DNA of 64,000 bases, from positions 1 through 64,000 of the forward strand of contig OY764222.1 of NCBI GenBank assembly GCA_963668325.1, written 5' to 3'. A model generated the notes under the pieces. The model did not search any database and had not been told where the DNA came from. It saw nothing but the letters and a program-made list of their open reading frames with translations. Numbering within the stretch: position 1 is the first letter of the stretch; every line of letters starts with the position of its first letter. The position numbers were made by a program, and so were the translations under genes. Below are positions 55,823 to 64,000 of this stretch, piece after piece. The DNA is from MPNP01 sp963668325 (GTDB lineage Bacteria > Pseudomonadota > Alphaproteobacteria > Rhodobacterales > Rhodobacteraceae).

Positions 55823-57288
55823 ATGAAGCTTTCCTATGCAACATTAAGTGATTTGCCTGAGCAGGTGGAACGCTCAACTTATGATCGAAAGGCTCTTACA
55901 CCGGGAATTGTTCATATTGGGCTTGGAAATTTTCACCGTACGCACCAGGCTTGGTACTTACATAAATTAATGCAGCAGGGTTGCATTAGACTGGGCGATT
56001 ATCGGAGCAGGTGTTCGTCCAGTCGACAAATTTCAACAAGAAAAGCTAGCGGGTCAAGACTATCTTACAACACTCATTGAGTTTGATCCAGAAGGACAAT
56101 CAGCTGAGGTCATTGGTTCGATGATTGACTTTGTATTAGTCGAGGATGGCAATGTTCCATTGATCGAACAAATGTCCGGTCCTGCTATTCGAATAGTATC
56201 GCTAACAGTGACCGAAGGTGGTTACTTTATTGACCCGACCAGTAAAAAATTTGATCCTACACATCCTGATATTATTCATGATGTAGCAAATCCAAATAAT
56301 CCGCGTACTGCATTTGGGGCGATGGTTGCAGCTTTACGATATCGACGTGATAACGGCATAGGACCATTTACGGGGCAGAGCTGTGATAACCTTCAAGGAA
56401 ACGGTGATATTCTTTGCCAGACGGTTGTTTCATTGGCACGATTAACTGATCAGGATCTGGCAAGTTGGAGTGACACAAATTGCACATTCCCCAATGCCAT
56501 GGTTGATTGTATTGTGCCTGCAACGGGTCCAAATGAGTTGGCACTTGTTCAAAAGATTGGTATTGATGATGTTGCGCCAGTTACGTACGAAAACTTTCGT
56601 CAATGGGTTATTGAAGATAAGTTTTGTGCAGGACGCCCCAATTGGGATGAAGTTGGGGCTACTTTTACCGTGAAATACATTTCTACGAAACAATGAAAAT
56701 CCGAATACTAAATGGTGGCCACCAGATTGTATCAAATGTGGGTGAACTTTTATCTGAAGAATTCATTTCTGATTGTATGTCAAATTCTCTCATTCGTGGC
56801 TTTTTCGTAAAGTTGCGATGACTGAAATCGTGCCCCAAATTGCACCTGTTCATGGCATGACACCAGAAGACTATGTGGATCTTATTGATCGTAGATTTTC
56901 AAACCCCGAGATTATTGATACAGTTCGGCGCGTTGCATTTGACGGCTCTTCCAGACATACTGGCTTTTTGTTGCCAACATTGCGAGAACAATTAGATGTT
57001 GGAAATTCAATTCGAGGGCTGGCTTTGGTCGAGGCGATTTGGGCTCGGATGTGTGAAGGTTCGCGAGAAGATGGTACTGTAATCGAAGCCAATGATCCTA
57101 ATTGGGATGGACTCAATGCAACTGCGAAAACAGCCAAGGATGACCCAGTAGTTTGGTTGAAACAATCTAAACTATATGGTGATCTAGCAGCCAATACAGA
57201 ATTCTCTGAAAACTTTACCAAATGGCTGGAAATGATCAGGTTTGAGGGACTTGGATCTACTTTACATTTATACCTTGGAGACAAATGA
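55823..57288 (+). pseudogene. mtlK: Mannitol dehydrogenase family gene with three frameshifts
   Basis: Four consecutive segments together reconstruct nearly the full length (about 488 codons) of a polyol/fructuronate dehydrogenase. Segment one, from 55823, contains GIVHIGLGNFHRTHQAWYLHKL. The frame then shifts at about 55985 (an extra base in GGTTGCA), and segment two reads LDWAIIGAGVRPVDKF to GRPNWDEVGATFT. A second shift near 56670-56680 gives YETMKIRILNGGHQIVSN, with the conserved Lys and Asn-x-x-His. A third shift in the T-run near 56800 gives FRKVAMTEIVPQIAPVHGM to the stop at 57288. The gene cannot yield a normal protein unless the indels are sequencing errors. It starts directly after the SDR stop. 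Confidence 0.85.
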
Positions 57289-57289
57289 T

Positions 57290-58288
57290 ATGCGAGCGAT
57301 TGTTTTCACTGAAAAAAATGAAGTTTCAATCAAGAATCTTCCGAACCCGCATCCCGCAGATGACGAAGTCGTTGTTGAAGTTCATGCAAGCGGAATTTGT
57401 GGTACTGACATCGAAGTATTACATGGAAATTATGGTTCCTCTGCGTTTCCGGTAGTACCCGGTCATGAATATGCTGGTGTGATTATAGAAACAGGCGCTA
57501 ACGTTAATGGTATTAAGGTCGGTGATAGGGTTGTAGTCGATCCTAATTTCGAATGCGGGCAATGTCGCTCTTGTCAAAAGGGCTGGACGCATTTGTGTAA
57601 GGGTCTGAAAGCATATGGTGTGACCCATCATGGAGGTTTTGCAGAGAGAAGCTTAGTTAAGAGTCCTGCCGTACATCCAATCGGCGACATGCCTTTTGAA
57701 ATCGCGGCATTGGCAGAACCCATGGCATGTGTATTAAACGGGTTGGATGCAGCACGGGCAGTAATTGCACAAAATGCATTGATATTTGGTGCTGGCCCTA
57801 TTGGATTATTACTTGCAATTGGTATGCGTGTTCAGAATGTTGAAGACATATATGTTGTTGATCTTAATCAAGGTCGATTAGATTTCGCAAAGAGCATGGG
57901 TTTTAACCCAATTCTGGCGAATAGTTATGAACTTGAGGTTCTTCGTCATGGCATGGATCTTGTAGTTGATGCAACTGGCGTGCCTACGGTTGCTGCAAAT
58001 CTAACTAATTACATCGCTGATGGCGGTGTTGGGTCTTTCTTCGGTGTTAGTCCATCAGACGCTACTATAGAGATAAGGCCGTTTGAATTATTTCGCAGAC
58101 AACTCAGTCTTGTTGGCTCGCATTCACTTAATCACAACATACCTGAAGCACTGGATATTATTCGCTCTTTTGGACATAATATTAGAAGACTCACTACCCA
58201 TAAAATGTCACTGGAACAAGTGGCAGAAGTTCTTAAAGGGAATGCACCAAAAGATAGCATGAAGATCCAATGGGGCATTGGTTTGTAA
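57290..58288 (+). CDS. Zinc-dependent alcohol/polyol dehydrogenase (MDR superfamily)
   Basis: The ATG at 57290 follows TTGGAG and lies one base beyond the mannitol dehydrogenase stop. The protein has 332 residues. Catalytic zinc ligands are in SGICGTDIEVLHG and PGHEYAG; the structural zinc cysteines are in CGQCRSCQKGWTHLC; the nucleotide fold is IFGAGPIGLLLAIGM with an Asp (VVDLNQGR) favouring NAD. It resembles sorbitol/threonine dehydrogenase-like enzymes that oxidise secondary alcohols. It is slightly short for the family (340-350). Last gene of the operon. Confidence 0.9.
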   Translation: MRAIVFTEKNEVSIKNLPNPHPADDEVVVEVHASGICGTDIEVLHGNYGSSAFPVVPGHEYAGVIIETGANVNGIKVGDRVVVDPNFECGQCRSCQKGWTHLCKGLKAYGVTHHGGFAERSLVKSPAVHPIGDMPFEIAALAEPMACVLNGLDAARAVIAQNALIFGAGPIGLLLAIGMRVQNVEDIYVVDLNQGRLDFAKSMGFNPILANSYELEVLRHGMDLVVDATGVPTVAANLTNYIADGGVGSFFGVSPSDATIEIRPFELFRRQLSLVGSHSLNHNIPEALDIIRSFGHNIRRLTTHKMSLEQVAEVLKGNAPKDSMKIQWGIGL

Positions 58289-58327
58289 ATTCAAAGCTTG
58301 ATTGAATAGCTTTTGGGATTTATTCTC

Positions 58328-58341
58328 CGCCGCTTGCGGCG
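58328..58341 (+). repeat. Short GC hairpin upstream of an IS200/IS605 tnpA remnant
   Basis: CGCCGC-TT-GCGGCG, a six-base perfect stem, ends 13 bases before the tnpA fragment start. Subterminal hairpins of this kind are recognised by Y1 transposases at IS200/IS605 ends, so it is probably the left end of that element. It could also terminate the polyol operon, but no T-run follows. Confidence 0.6.
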
Positions 58342-58353
58342 TATAGTCTCAAT

Positions 58354-58542
58354 ATGAGTGTATATATCCATAAGAGTCACAATGTCACAGTTTTACTTTA
58401 TCATCTGGTATTTCCAGCAAAATATCGTCCTGCTGTTTTTGATGAAAGCGTTAATGAGTGTTTACAAGAAGTTTTGCTGGATATCGAAGCTCGTTATCAG
58501 ATAAAATTTTTAGAACTAGGAACAGATATTGATCCCGTTCAT
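58354..58542 (+). pseudogene. IS200/IS605-type TnpA, N-terminal fragment
   Basis: The first 63 residues (VYIHKSHNVTVLLYHLVFPAKYR, then LDIEARYQIKFLELGTDIDPVH) are the start of a Y1 HUH transposase; in the family the HUH motif follows in KDHVHFL-type sequence. Here the match ends at about 58542 and unrelated sequence follows, so the catalytic Tyr region is lost. A degraded element at the right border of the polyol island. Confidence 0.8.
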
Positions 58543-58785
58543 TCTAATAAGCACGGCTTTCTTCGCTCTGCTCAGGCCCATTTTGGCACAAAACAGTCCG
58601 CCCCACAAGTGAGACGCTGCTGCGCATAACGCAGCCAGCTCCTTGGTCGAACGACAACAAATAACGGCTTTGCTCTGATAGGCATCTATTTGTAATTCAG
58701 TTTTGAATGCACGATAGTATGGTACCAATGGAATTTCCTTAAGGAGACATGGAAGTGAATCTCATATTGCGACAATTTAATCAAC

Positions 58786-60213
58786 TCAGGCTGCCTTTTT
58801 CTCATAATACTGTTTCCAGTTATCATTGTCCGGGTTTCGGTTATGGATTTCCTTCAAAATCCATTTCCAAGCCTGATCAAAACGGTTGGATTTCACCAGG
58901 GAACGGAAACTCAACACTGCCTGGCCTCCTTCCATACTCCACCGCATGCCTGATTTTTTGAGACGTTCTCCAATGTGGTTTTTGTTCGCAGCCTCAACTA
59001 TGCCCGAGCCGATTGGTAATCCCTTCGCCCTTAAGGCCGCATAATTCATCCGGTGACGGTGCGTCCGGAAGTATGTCAAAATAACATCAAGTTCTGTCCT
59101 TTCGGTCTCGCTCTGGGCCCGGTCACGAAGACCCCGGATGGCCCCTATCACGCGCTCAACACCATCATGGTCATGCCGCAGGAGATGCCGCCATTTGCTA
59201 AACCAGCTGGTCTTTGACTGTGCATATTGAGCCGCATCATGGAGGTGCTCGCAGGCGTGATAGAAGTCCAAAATTTCCTCTTCAGGAGCAAGCTGAGTCA
59301 AAAAAGACCAATTATCAGGCGCGCCATCCGCAACTGTAACAAAGGTTAAATCCGGTCGTTTCCTCAAACTCGCCTCAAGTTCCTGCGCCAACCAATGCTT
59401 GAGGGCTAGCTTATTCTTCTCGGGCATGCGACCCGAACTGATGGTCTTCAGTTTCTTGCCCTCCTTATCATGAAAGGAGATCGTTCCACAGGCCGCTTCT
59501 CGCCAGTTCGGCCCGGCTTGTGTCTGGCACCCCCCAGTACCGATCGGATATTCACCAGGACGGAGTTGGACCATCGCGCCATCCAGAGACACCGCAACAG
59601 TTTTTGCTTCCTTGGGGATCTCATCAACCGCACGGATGCCCGCCAGGGCCTCCTGCTCGGTCTGTCGCCACGCCCAGTGGGTTTCCTGCAAAACACGTTG
59701 CAGCGTTGAAACCGATGGATCCATCCCACCTGCCTGCTGGAAAAACTCCTGACAAATCCGGGGTGGCAGTTCCGAGACCAGACGCATCGCCAAATGGCCA
59801 GCTGGCCGGGTCATGGTCCCTTCCAACAAACCAAGCTTTTCATCCACCGGACAAATCGAATTACGCTCCCCGCCACACCGATACCGGCAACGGGTATAAT
59901 CAACCCGGCCCAGCAAACAGATCAGAGAGCCCTTGGTGGGGGCAAGCCGATGCCAGGAACGGCCCTTCCTTTCAATCGACGAAGGCGCGTCTTCAGCCAT
60001 CTTCTCAATTATGGCCTTAAGTAAGCCTAGACCCAGTTTCGTGACATCCTCGACCAGGCCCAACTCAAGCGCGGCAAAATCGGTTGGGGCCTGGTCCAAC
60101 TGGAGAAGTTCCTCCGCCAACATCATAAATTCGTCAAGGTCAGAACGAAAAGATGCCGGAAAAGACTCATACCTCTTGGCAATATTGTTGCTGGTACTTA
60201 AATTTTTAGTCAT
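58786..60213 (-). CDS. ISKra4-family transposase
   Basis: The ATG at 60213 has AGGAG eight bases upstream and gives 475 residues; a longer frame to 60726 is open but has no comparable site. Features include a helical N-terminus, a CRYRCGG...CP zinc-like region, VAVSLDGAMVQLRPGEY (first Asp), VTVADGAPDNWSFL (second Asp) and FYHACEHLHDAAQYA, and the C-terminal GLPIGSGIVEAANKNHIGERLKKSGMRWS, which is the hallmark of ISKra4 transposases. The gene is intact. The start codon lies inside a 12-base inverted repeat (60211-60265). Confidence 0.88.
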   Translation of the reverse strand: MTKNLSTSNNIAKRYESFPASFRSDLDEFMMLAEELLQLDQAPTDFAALELGLVEDVTKLGLGLLKAIIEKMAEDAPSSIERKGRSWHRLAPTKGSLICLLGRVDYTRCRYRCGGERNSICPVDEKLGLLEGTMTRPAGHLAMRLVSELPPRICQEFFQQAGGMDPSVSTLQRVLQETHWAWRQTEQEALAGIRAVDEIPKEAKTVAVSLDGAMVQLRPGEYPIGTGGCQTQAGPNWREAACGTISFHDKEGKKLKTISSGRMPEKNKLALKHWLAQELEASLRKRPDLTFVTVADGAPDNWSFLTQLAPEEEILDFYHACEHLHDAAQYAQSKTSWFSKWRHLLRHDHDGVERVIGAIRGLRDRAQSETERTELDVILTYFRTHRHRMNYAALRAKGLPIGSGIVEAANKNHIGERLKKSGMRWSMEGGQAVLSFRSLVKSNRFDQAWKWILKEIHNRNPDNDNWKQYYEKKAA

Positions 60214-60265
60214 CGGGAATGCTCCTGGTTTTGTCATGAAAAGTGAAGGAATGGCATTCCCGATG
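60211..60265. repeat. 12-base inverted repeat enclosing the ISKra4 transposase start
   Basis: CATCGGGAATGC (60211-60222) and GCATTCCCGATG (60254-60265) are perfect complements, with 31 bases between. In the transposase mRNA the downstream arm contains the start codon and the loop contains the AGGAG site, so folding would hide the translation start. It may also be part of the element's terminal sequence. Confidence 0.7.
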
Positions 60266-60567
60266 CTTCCGATAAAAATCCTCTTTGGTGCACGTTTTTG
60301 GCTTCCTGGACAGAACAAACAAAAATTCGTGCAGCGACCAGAACGAATCAATTCGCAAAACTCGAAAATCGCCAAAACATGTCTTTTTATAACAAATTTT
60401 TTCGCAATACCAGATTTACACCCTCTGAAAGGAGACATACTTATTCCTTGCGTACCACCCGGTTTTTCAATAACCGGCAGTTTAAAAGAATCAAAGGTGT
60501 TCAACCCAGAGTTTTTCGGAACGAAGCAAGCAAAGAATTGGTTAAATTGAATTGATAAGAACAACAC
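60266..60567 (+). other. Stretch between the ISKra4 transposase and the second mannitol dehydrogenase
   Basis: About 300 bases. Open frames exist on both strands but none shows a recognisable family pattern. It probably holds the right end of the ISKra4-like element and the promoter of the following gene; the exact end could not be found. Confidence 0.4.
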
Positions 60568-62001
60568 ATGGAAAAACAAAATTTTCAAACCGAAGATCGG
60601 GGCTTTTATCAGACCCACTACGATAGAAGCAGCACCTCTATAGGTGTTGTACACATAGGGGTTGGGTCTTTTCATCGTGCCCATCAGGCCGTTTATCTTG
60701 ATGACTTTATGTATCGAAGTGGTCAACTTGATTGGGCAATTGCCGGGGTTAATCTGAGGAAAGAAACATCCAAGGATTTAATCAAGCTCAGAGAGCGGAA
60801 GGGTGAATATTTTCTTAAAACCCTTTCTGCCAATTCCGAGTCACAATTCCAATTGGTACGGTCCCATAAATCCTTTTTTGACTGGACAGTAGATCAGCAA
60901 GAGGCAGAGAAAATAATAGCTCAACCTGCTATCAAGATAATTTCCGTTACTGTCACAGAAAGTGGGTATTATCTTGGTGAGGATGGACGTCTGGATTTAG
61001 AGAACCTAGATATCAAGAATGAATTAAGTGGCCAGGGTGCAAGTACAGTTTATGGGTACCTGAGGAATTCCTTAACCAAAAGGAAAGAGCTCGGTAATTC
61101 CCGCTTGACGATTTTATGTTGTGACAATTTAAGAGACAATGGGAAGTTACTCCAAGAAAATCTGGATATATATCTAGAAGCCCTTGGAGAACGCGAGCTG
61201 ACAGCCTGGCTTAAGGATAATGTATCTTTTCCCTGTTCAATGGTTGACAGGATAACTCCCAGACCCAATCATTTTCATTCACTGGAGGTAGAGGAACAAT
61301 TTGGTATCAAGAACGATTTTACCATTCATTCCGAAGATTTTACCCAATGGGTGATTACTGATGATTTCCGCGGGGAACGGCCAGAACTAGAGTTGGCCGG
61401 TGTCACATTGGTCAATGATGTTTCACCGTATGAAGAGGCGAAGATCAGAATTTTGAACGGCGGACACCTTGGATTGGTTTACTTGGGTGCCCTCAAGGGG
61501 TTTGATACTTTTGACAAGGTGATCAAAGATCCCGAATTAGGTTCATTTTTCGATCGGCTGGAGGAAACAGAAGTTGTTCCTTCCTTGGACCAAAATAGCC
61601 CTGTTGACTTGACGGCTTATACTCAATCAATCAAGACAAGATTTCAAAACTGGCAAATTGCGGACGGCTTGCCCCGGATAGCCATGGATGGCTACAGTAA
61701 ATTCAGACTATTCCTGCTTCCGACAATTAAGACTTGTTTTGACCAGGGGATTGTTCCCAATTGCGCTATTAAATCCGTAGCAAGTTGGTATGTATTAATC
61801 AAAATGGTTGCTGAAGGTAAATCAAGCTTTAATTATACGGATCCCTATTTTTCTGTTTTGGAACCATACTTACAGACAGGCAAGGAAGTTGAGTTTGCTA
61901 AAATTCCAGAAATTTGGTGTGACCTGCCAAGCAAGCATCCAGAATTTCCTCAACTAGTTGCAGCTGAGATCGAATTACTTCAGCAACGATTTGGCCAATA
62001 A
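60568..62001 (+). CDS. Mannitol dehydrogenase family protein (mannitol/fructuronate oxidoreductase)
   Basis: This 477-residue, full-length polyol-specific long-chain dehydrogenase has VVHIGVGSFHRAHQAVYLDDF at the nucleotide site, LDWAIAGVNLR, the substrate region KISVTVTESGYYL, and the catalytic Lys/Asn/His region YEEAKIRILNGGHLGLVYLG. It reduces fructose or fructuronate with NAD(P)H or oxidises the matching polyol. It is intact while its paralogue at 55823-57288 is frameshifted, and lies just beyond the ISKra4 element. Sequence and motif details differ clearly between the two, so this is not a recent duplication. Confidence 0.9.
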   Translation: MEKQNFQTEDRGFYQTHYDRSSTSIGVVHIGVGSFHRAHQAVYLDDFMYRSGQLDWAIAGVNLRKETSKDLIKLRERKGEYFLKTLSANSESQFQLVRSHKSFFDWTVDQQEAEKIIAQPAIKIISVTVTESGYYLGEDGRLDLENLDIKNELSGQGASTVYGYLRNSLTKRKELGNSRLTILCCDNLRDNGKLLQENLDIYLEALGERELTAWLKDNVSFPCSMVDRITPRPNHFHSLEVEEQFGIKNDFTIHSEDFTQWVITDDFRGERPELELAGVTLVNDVSPYEEAKIRILNGGHLGLVYLGALKGFDTFDKVIKDPELGSFFDRLEETEVVPSLDQNSPVDLTAYTQSIKTRFQNWQIADGLPRIAMDGYSKFRLFLLPTIKTCFDQGIVPNCAIKSVASWYVLIKMVAEGKSSFNYTDPYFSVLEPYLQTGKEVEFAKIPEIWCDLPSKHPEFPQLVAAEIELLQQRFGQ

Positions 62002-62114
62002 ACCTCACAAATTCTGGACCTAAACTTTGAAGAAACTTGTATGGAGCAACTTCAAATTACCAGAGGTTTTCCCAAAATCACTTAAAACTTAATTTAAGGA
62101 AAATATGTTCGAAT

Positions 62115-63071
62115 TCATCGCATGGTAATTTTAGGGCCGGCATAAACAATATAAATTTTTCCTGCTTTAATTGGCCAAGAAAAATGTAGTCGCATGGTCT
62201 GGTGACTTATCTTGCCATGGTATGGACAAAAGAGAAATTCATGTGGATAATATGGGTGAGGGAAGGTCATTTTTTGTTTAAAATCTCTCTTCTCTGATTC
62301 GGAAGAATCTGAAAACAAAATTTTACCCTTACCCTTTCCCCCTGTAAAATAATCATTGTATAACTTATGGCCCTCCTTGGTTCGGGTACCAAAATTGTCT
62401 TGTTCTTTTACTAATCTGTTCAAAATATCAAGCAATTTCACAAAACTATTCGCACAAGTCTGACTGAAGGGAATACCATCCAATGGTTTAAAACTATCCT
62501 GAGCAAATATCAGGGCTTTAAATCTCCTTTTTGAAACTGTAAATAGTTGCGACCAAGACCTAATTGGTGGTTCTTGACCCACCAATGCTGTTTCAAGTTT
62601 TTCTTTACACCAATAGTTATTAATGTTTACATGATCCTGATCTTCGTATGTAACTTTCAGTGGCGAGTTACACCAGTCGGAGGGTAAAAGGCTAACCAAA
62701 CTACAATTTTCACCATGAATATTTCTGAAACCAACCTCTCCAACGGATGTGTCGGTCACAATTTCTTCACAACATTCGAGATAATCTTTACCCCCGTGAC
62801 TTCGTTTAATTTCACTTCCCCAAGTTTTGTATTTACCTATCCAAATCAGAAATGAACTAGCTTTGTCCCTAGAGAGATTACCTATTGCTTGTTGCATTAT
62901 CATACTAGGAATTGGATATCTGTTACCTAACTCCCCGTTGTGATAGATTTCTTTCCCAAACCTATTATTTGCCAATTTACGCATTTCCATCAAGGTCGTA
63001 ATTGAGGCTTCAAATTCTCCAAGACTATTAAACTGCTTATGGATTGAAAGCTCATTGAACAATAGATCCAT
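62115..63071 (-). CDS. Partner protein of the right-hand DUF3696 ATPase, function unknown
   Basis: The protein has 318 residues with no signal peptide or recognised catalytic motif. It starts one base after the ATPase stop. The C-terminal MRLHFSWPIKAGKIYIVYAGPKI matches the end of the third protein of the left operon (35756-36733), and FKALIFAQDS lies at a comparable place, so I treat them as distant homologues. A segment with IRSWSQLFTVSKRRFKALIF and a lysine/glycine-rich stretch (TGGKGKGKIL) lies between. By position it should be the effector or recognition partner of the ATPase. Confidence 0.65.
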   Translation of the reverse strand: MDLLFNELSIHKQFNSLGEFEASITTLMEMRKLANNRFGKEIYHNGELGNRYPIPSMIMQQAIGNLSRDKASSFLIWIGKYKTWGSEIKRSHGGKDYLECCEEIVTDTSVGEVGFRNIHGENCSLVSLLPSDWCNSPLKVTYEDQDHVNINNYWCKEKLETALVGQEPPIRSWSQLFTVSKRRFKALIFAQDSFKPLDGIPFSQTCANSFVKLLDILNRLVKEQDNFGTRTKEGHKLYNDYFTGGKGKGKILFSDSSESEKRDFKQKMTFPHPYYPHEFLFCPYHGKISHQTMRLHFSWPIKAGKIYIVYAGPKITMR

Positions 63072-63072
63072 T

Positions 63073-63999
63073 TCAAGTCCAGCCAGCTAGGTCGTTTAAA
63101 TCCTTATCGAATTGATCAAAAAAACCATCTGGCCAACTGTCAAGATTTCCTTGGTCATCAATTAATGGGCTTTCCACCTGAGACTCTAATTCTTTAGCAT
63201 TAGACCTAGGTCTAAAAAAGTGTAAAGCTAAATCCTCACGAAGTAACTTTCTTGATTTCACTGCTCGCCTAATCCCATTCAAAATATGATCACTATGTGT
63301 TTCAATTATTACCTGTACTCCAGAAGAGGCTACTTGTGCTAAAAAAGTTCCTATTTCCCCTTGTGCTGCAGGATGTAAATGAACTTCTGGGTTTTCAATT
63401 AATAACAAATCTTCTTTTTTTGCCGACAAAGCAGCCACAACTATTGGAAATACTTGTGTCAACCCGAAACCCGTATTCAGTGGACGATGAAAATCAGTAT
63501 CCTGCGATAAACGGACACCAAGTGTTAAAGCGTTAGTCCGTTGTATGGGGTCTATTGCAAATAAACACCCTGGGAAAAAATTGTTCATCCTTGCTTCAAC
63601 CTGCCGAAACAATGTTGGTGGATTGCCAATTACAAGACTACCTTCAATAGTATTTTCACCATGTGTGTATAAAACACTTGCAGCAAATTCACCTCTTGGT
63701 CCAACAATGTGAGATAATTGGGGATCCAATTGGTATTGCTCACGCGGTCCCAATCGTTCTGCACTTAAATACGTAAGTCGACATAACCGATTAATTAAGC
63801 TACATGACGTATTTCTGATTTTTAGGTTCACATTACTTGGTATCAAATGCTGGAGTGAGACTGGATTTACTTTGTTCCAATCAGTGCCATTAATATCCCC
63901 ACAGGTTTTCTCAACCCCCATGAACAAATCTTTCCGACCACCTGTAAACTCCCATTGTAACCAATCGGAATTATTATCATAAAGGGTAGTCTTATAGGT
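63073..63999 (-). CDS. DUF3696-type AAA ATPase, 5' end beyond the window edge
   Basis: The frame is open to the right edge of the window, so the first Met seen (63927) is internal and the Walker A part lies outside. The visible 308 residues contain LSAERLGPREQYQ, NTGFGLTQVFPIVVAALSAKKEDLLLIENPEVHLHP (Walker B region), VQVIIETHSDHILNGIRRAV, and the DUF3696 tail LDSWPDGFFDQFDKDLNDL. The equivalents in the left ATPase are LCADRLGPQRHHQ, LLILENPESHLHP, ESHSDHFLNGIRV and IWPDGFFDQWDKELDQL. A DUF262 gene would be expected just outside the window. Confidence 0.88.
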   Translation of the reverse strand, partial: TYKTTLYDNNSDWLQWEFTGGRKDLFMGVEKTCGDINGTDWNKVNPVSLQHLIPSNVNLKIRNTSCSLINRLCRLTYLSAERLGPREQYQLDPQLSHIVGPRGEFAASVLYTHGENTIEGSLVIGNPPTLFRQVEARMNNFFPGCLFAIDPIQRTNALTLGVRLSQDTDFHRPLNTGFGLTQVFPIVVAALSAKKEDLLLIENPEVHLHPAAQGEIGTFLAQVASSGVQVIIETHSDHILNGIRRAVKSRKLLREDLALHFFRPRSNAKELESQVESPLIDDQGNLDSWPDGFFDQFDKDLNDLAGWT

Positions 64000-64000
64000 T

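Noticed and set aside
58516..58728. Minus-strand 70-residue frame after the IS200/IS605 fragment
   Set aside because: No family recognised; probably IS debris, too weak to list as a gene.
59520..60020. Frames opposite the ISKra4 transposase
   Set aside because: Proline/arginine-rich composition typical of an antisense shadow of a real gene.
60214..60726. Long N-terminal extension of the ISKra4 transposase frame
   Set aside because: The frame is open, but the ATG at 60213 has a well-placed AGGAG site and the family N-terminus begins there. The upstream part looks like translated intergenic sequence and overlaps the divergent dehydrogenase start.
1..64000. CRISPR arrays, tRNA and rRNA genes
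   Set aside because: No regularly spaced repeats and no tRNA- or rRNA-like sequence were noticed on either strand. A covariance-model search would be decisive.

Overview
The window looks like a chromosomal segment of an AT-rich, Gram-negative alphaproteobacterium, possibly a marine or host-associated one. The evidence is several housekeeping neighbourhoods typical of that class: moeB/dut/coaBC, an LpoA-like lipoprotein divergent from rsmI with gshB beyond it, murJ with trpS, and cobU/cobC. Lineage below class level is inference. No rRNA, tRNA or CRISPR array was seen.

Layout. 1-6.3 kb: a leader-peptide export locus with two NHLM-type ABC transporters (the first cut by the window edge). They are followed by a protein that joins a nitrile-hydratase-like leader (NHLP) to a squalene/terpenoid-cyclase-like toroid, then a PhyH-type Fe/2-oxoglutarate dioxygenase. 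6.6-10.1 kb: a DUF924-RsbW-like kinase fusion, a small gene paired with a frameshifted HEPN gene, and a DUF3883 nuclease-like protein. 10.3-19.9 kb: HAD dehalogenase, alpha/beta hydrolase, dimethylglycine/sarcosine-dehydrogenase-like enzyme, decayed remnants of a sugar locus, M3 peptidase, SH3 protein, 2-hydroxyacid dehydrogenase and MoeB. 20.0-25.6 kb: a GH4 glycosidase plus complete sugar ABC transporter, apparently inserted between moeB and dut-coaBC. 27.9-31.2 kb: soxA-soxG without soxB/soxD.

31.6-36.7 kb: an insertion sequence with clear inverted repeats lies next to a tight three-gene operon (DUF262 protein, DUF3696 AAA ATPase, uncharacterised third protein) that looks like an anti-phage system. 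A second, divergent copy of its last two genes runs off the right edge (62.1-64.0 kb) on the opposite strand. 36.8-46.2 kb: cobalamin genes, gshB, rsmI, LpoA-like protein, murJ, a rhomboid-like protein that seems to lack its catalytic His, trpS, ilvE and a CoxG-like protein.

46.5-60.2 kb: a polyol catabolic island bracketed by transposase remnants and an intact ISKra4-like element. It encodes a tagatose-bisphosphate-aldolase-type GatZ protein and PfkB kinase, divergent from a LacI regulator, a SmoEFGK-type ABC importer, an SDR polyol dehydrogenase, a mannitol dehydrogenase carrying three frameshifts, and a zinc alcohol dehydrogenase. Just beyond the ISKra4 element, at 60.6-62.0 kb, lies an intact mannitol-dehydrogenase-family paralogue.

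The two most unusual things are the leader-cyclase fusion locus and the duplicated DUF262/DUF3696 operon.
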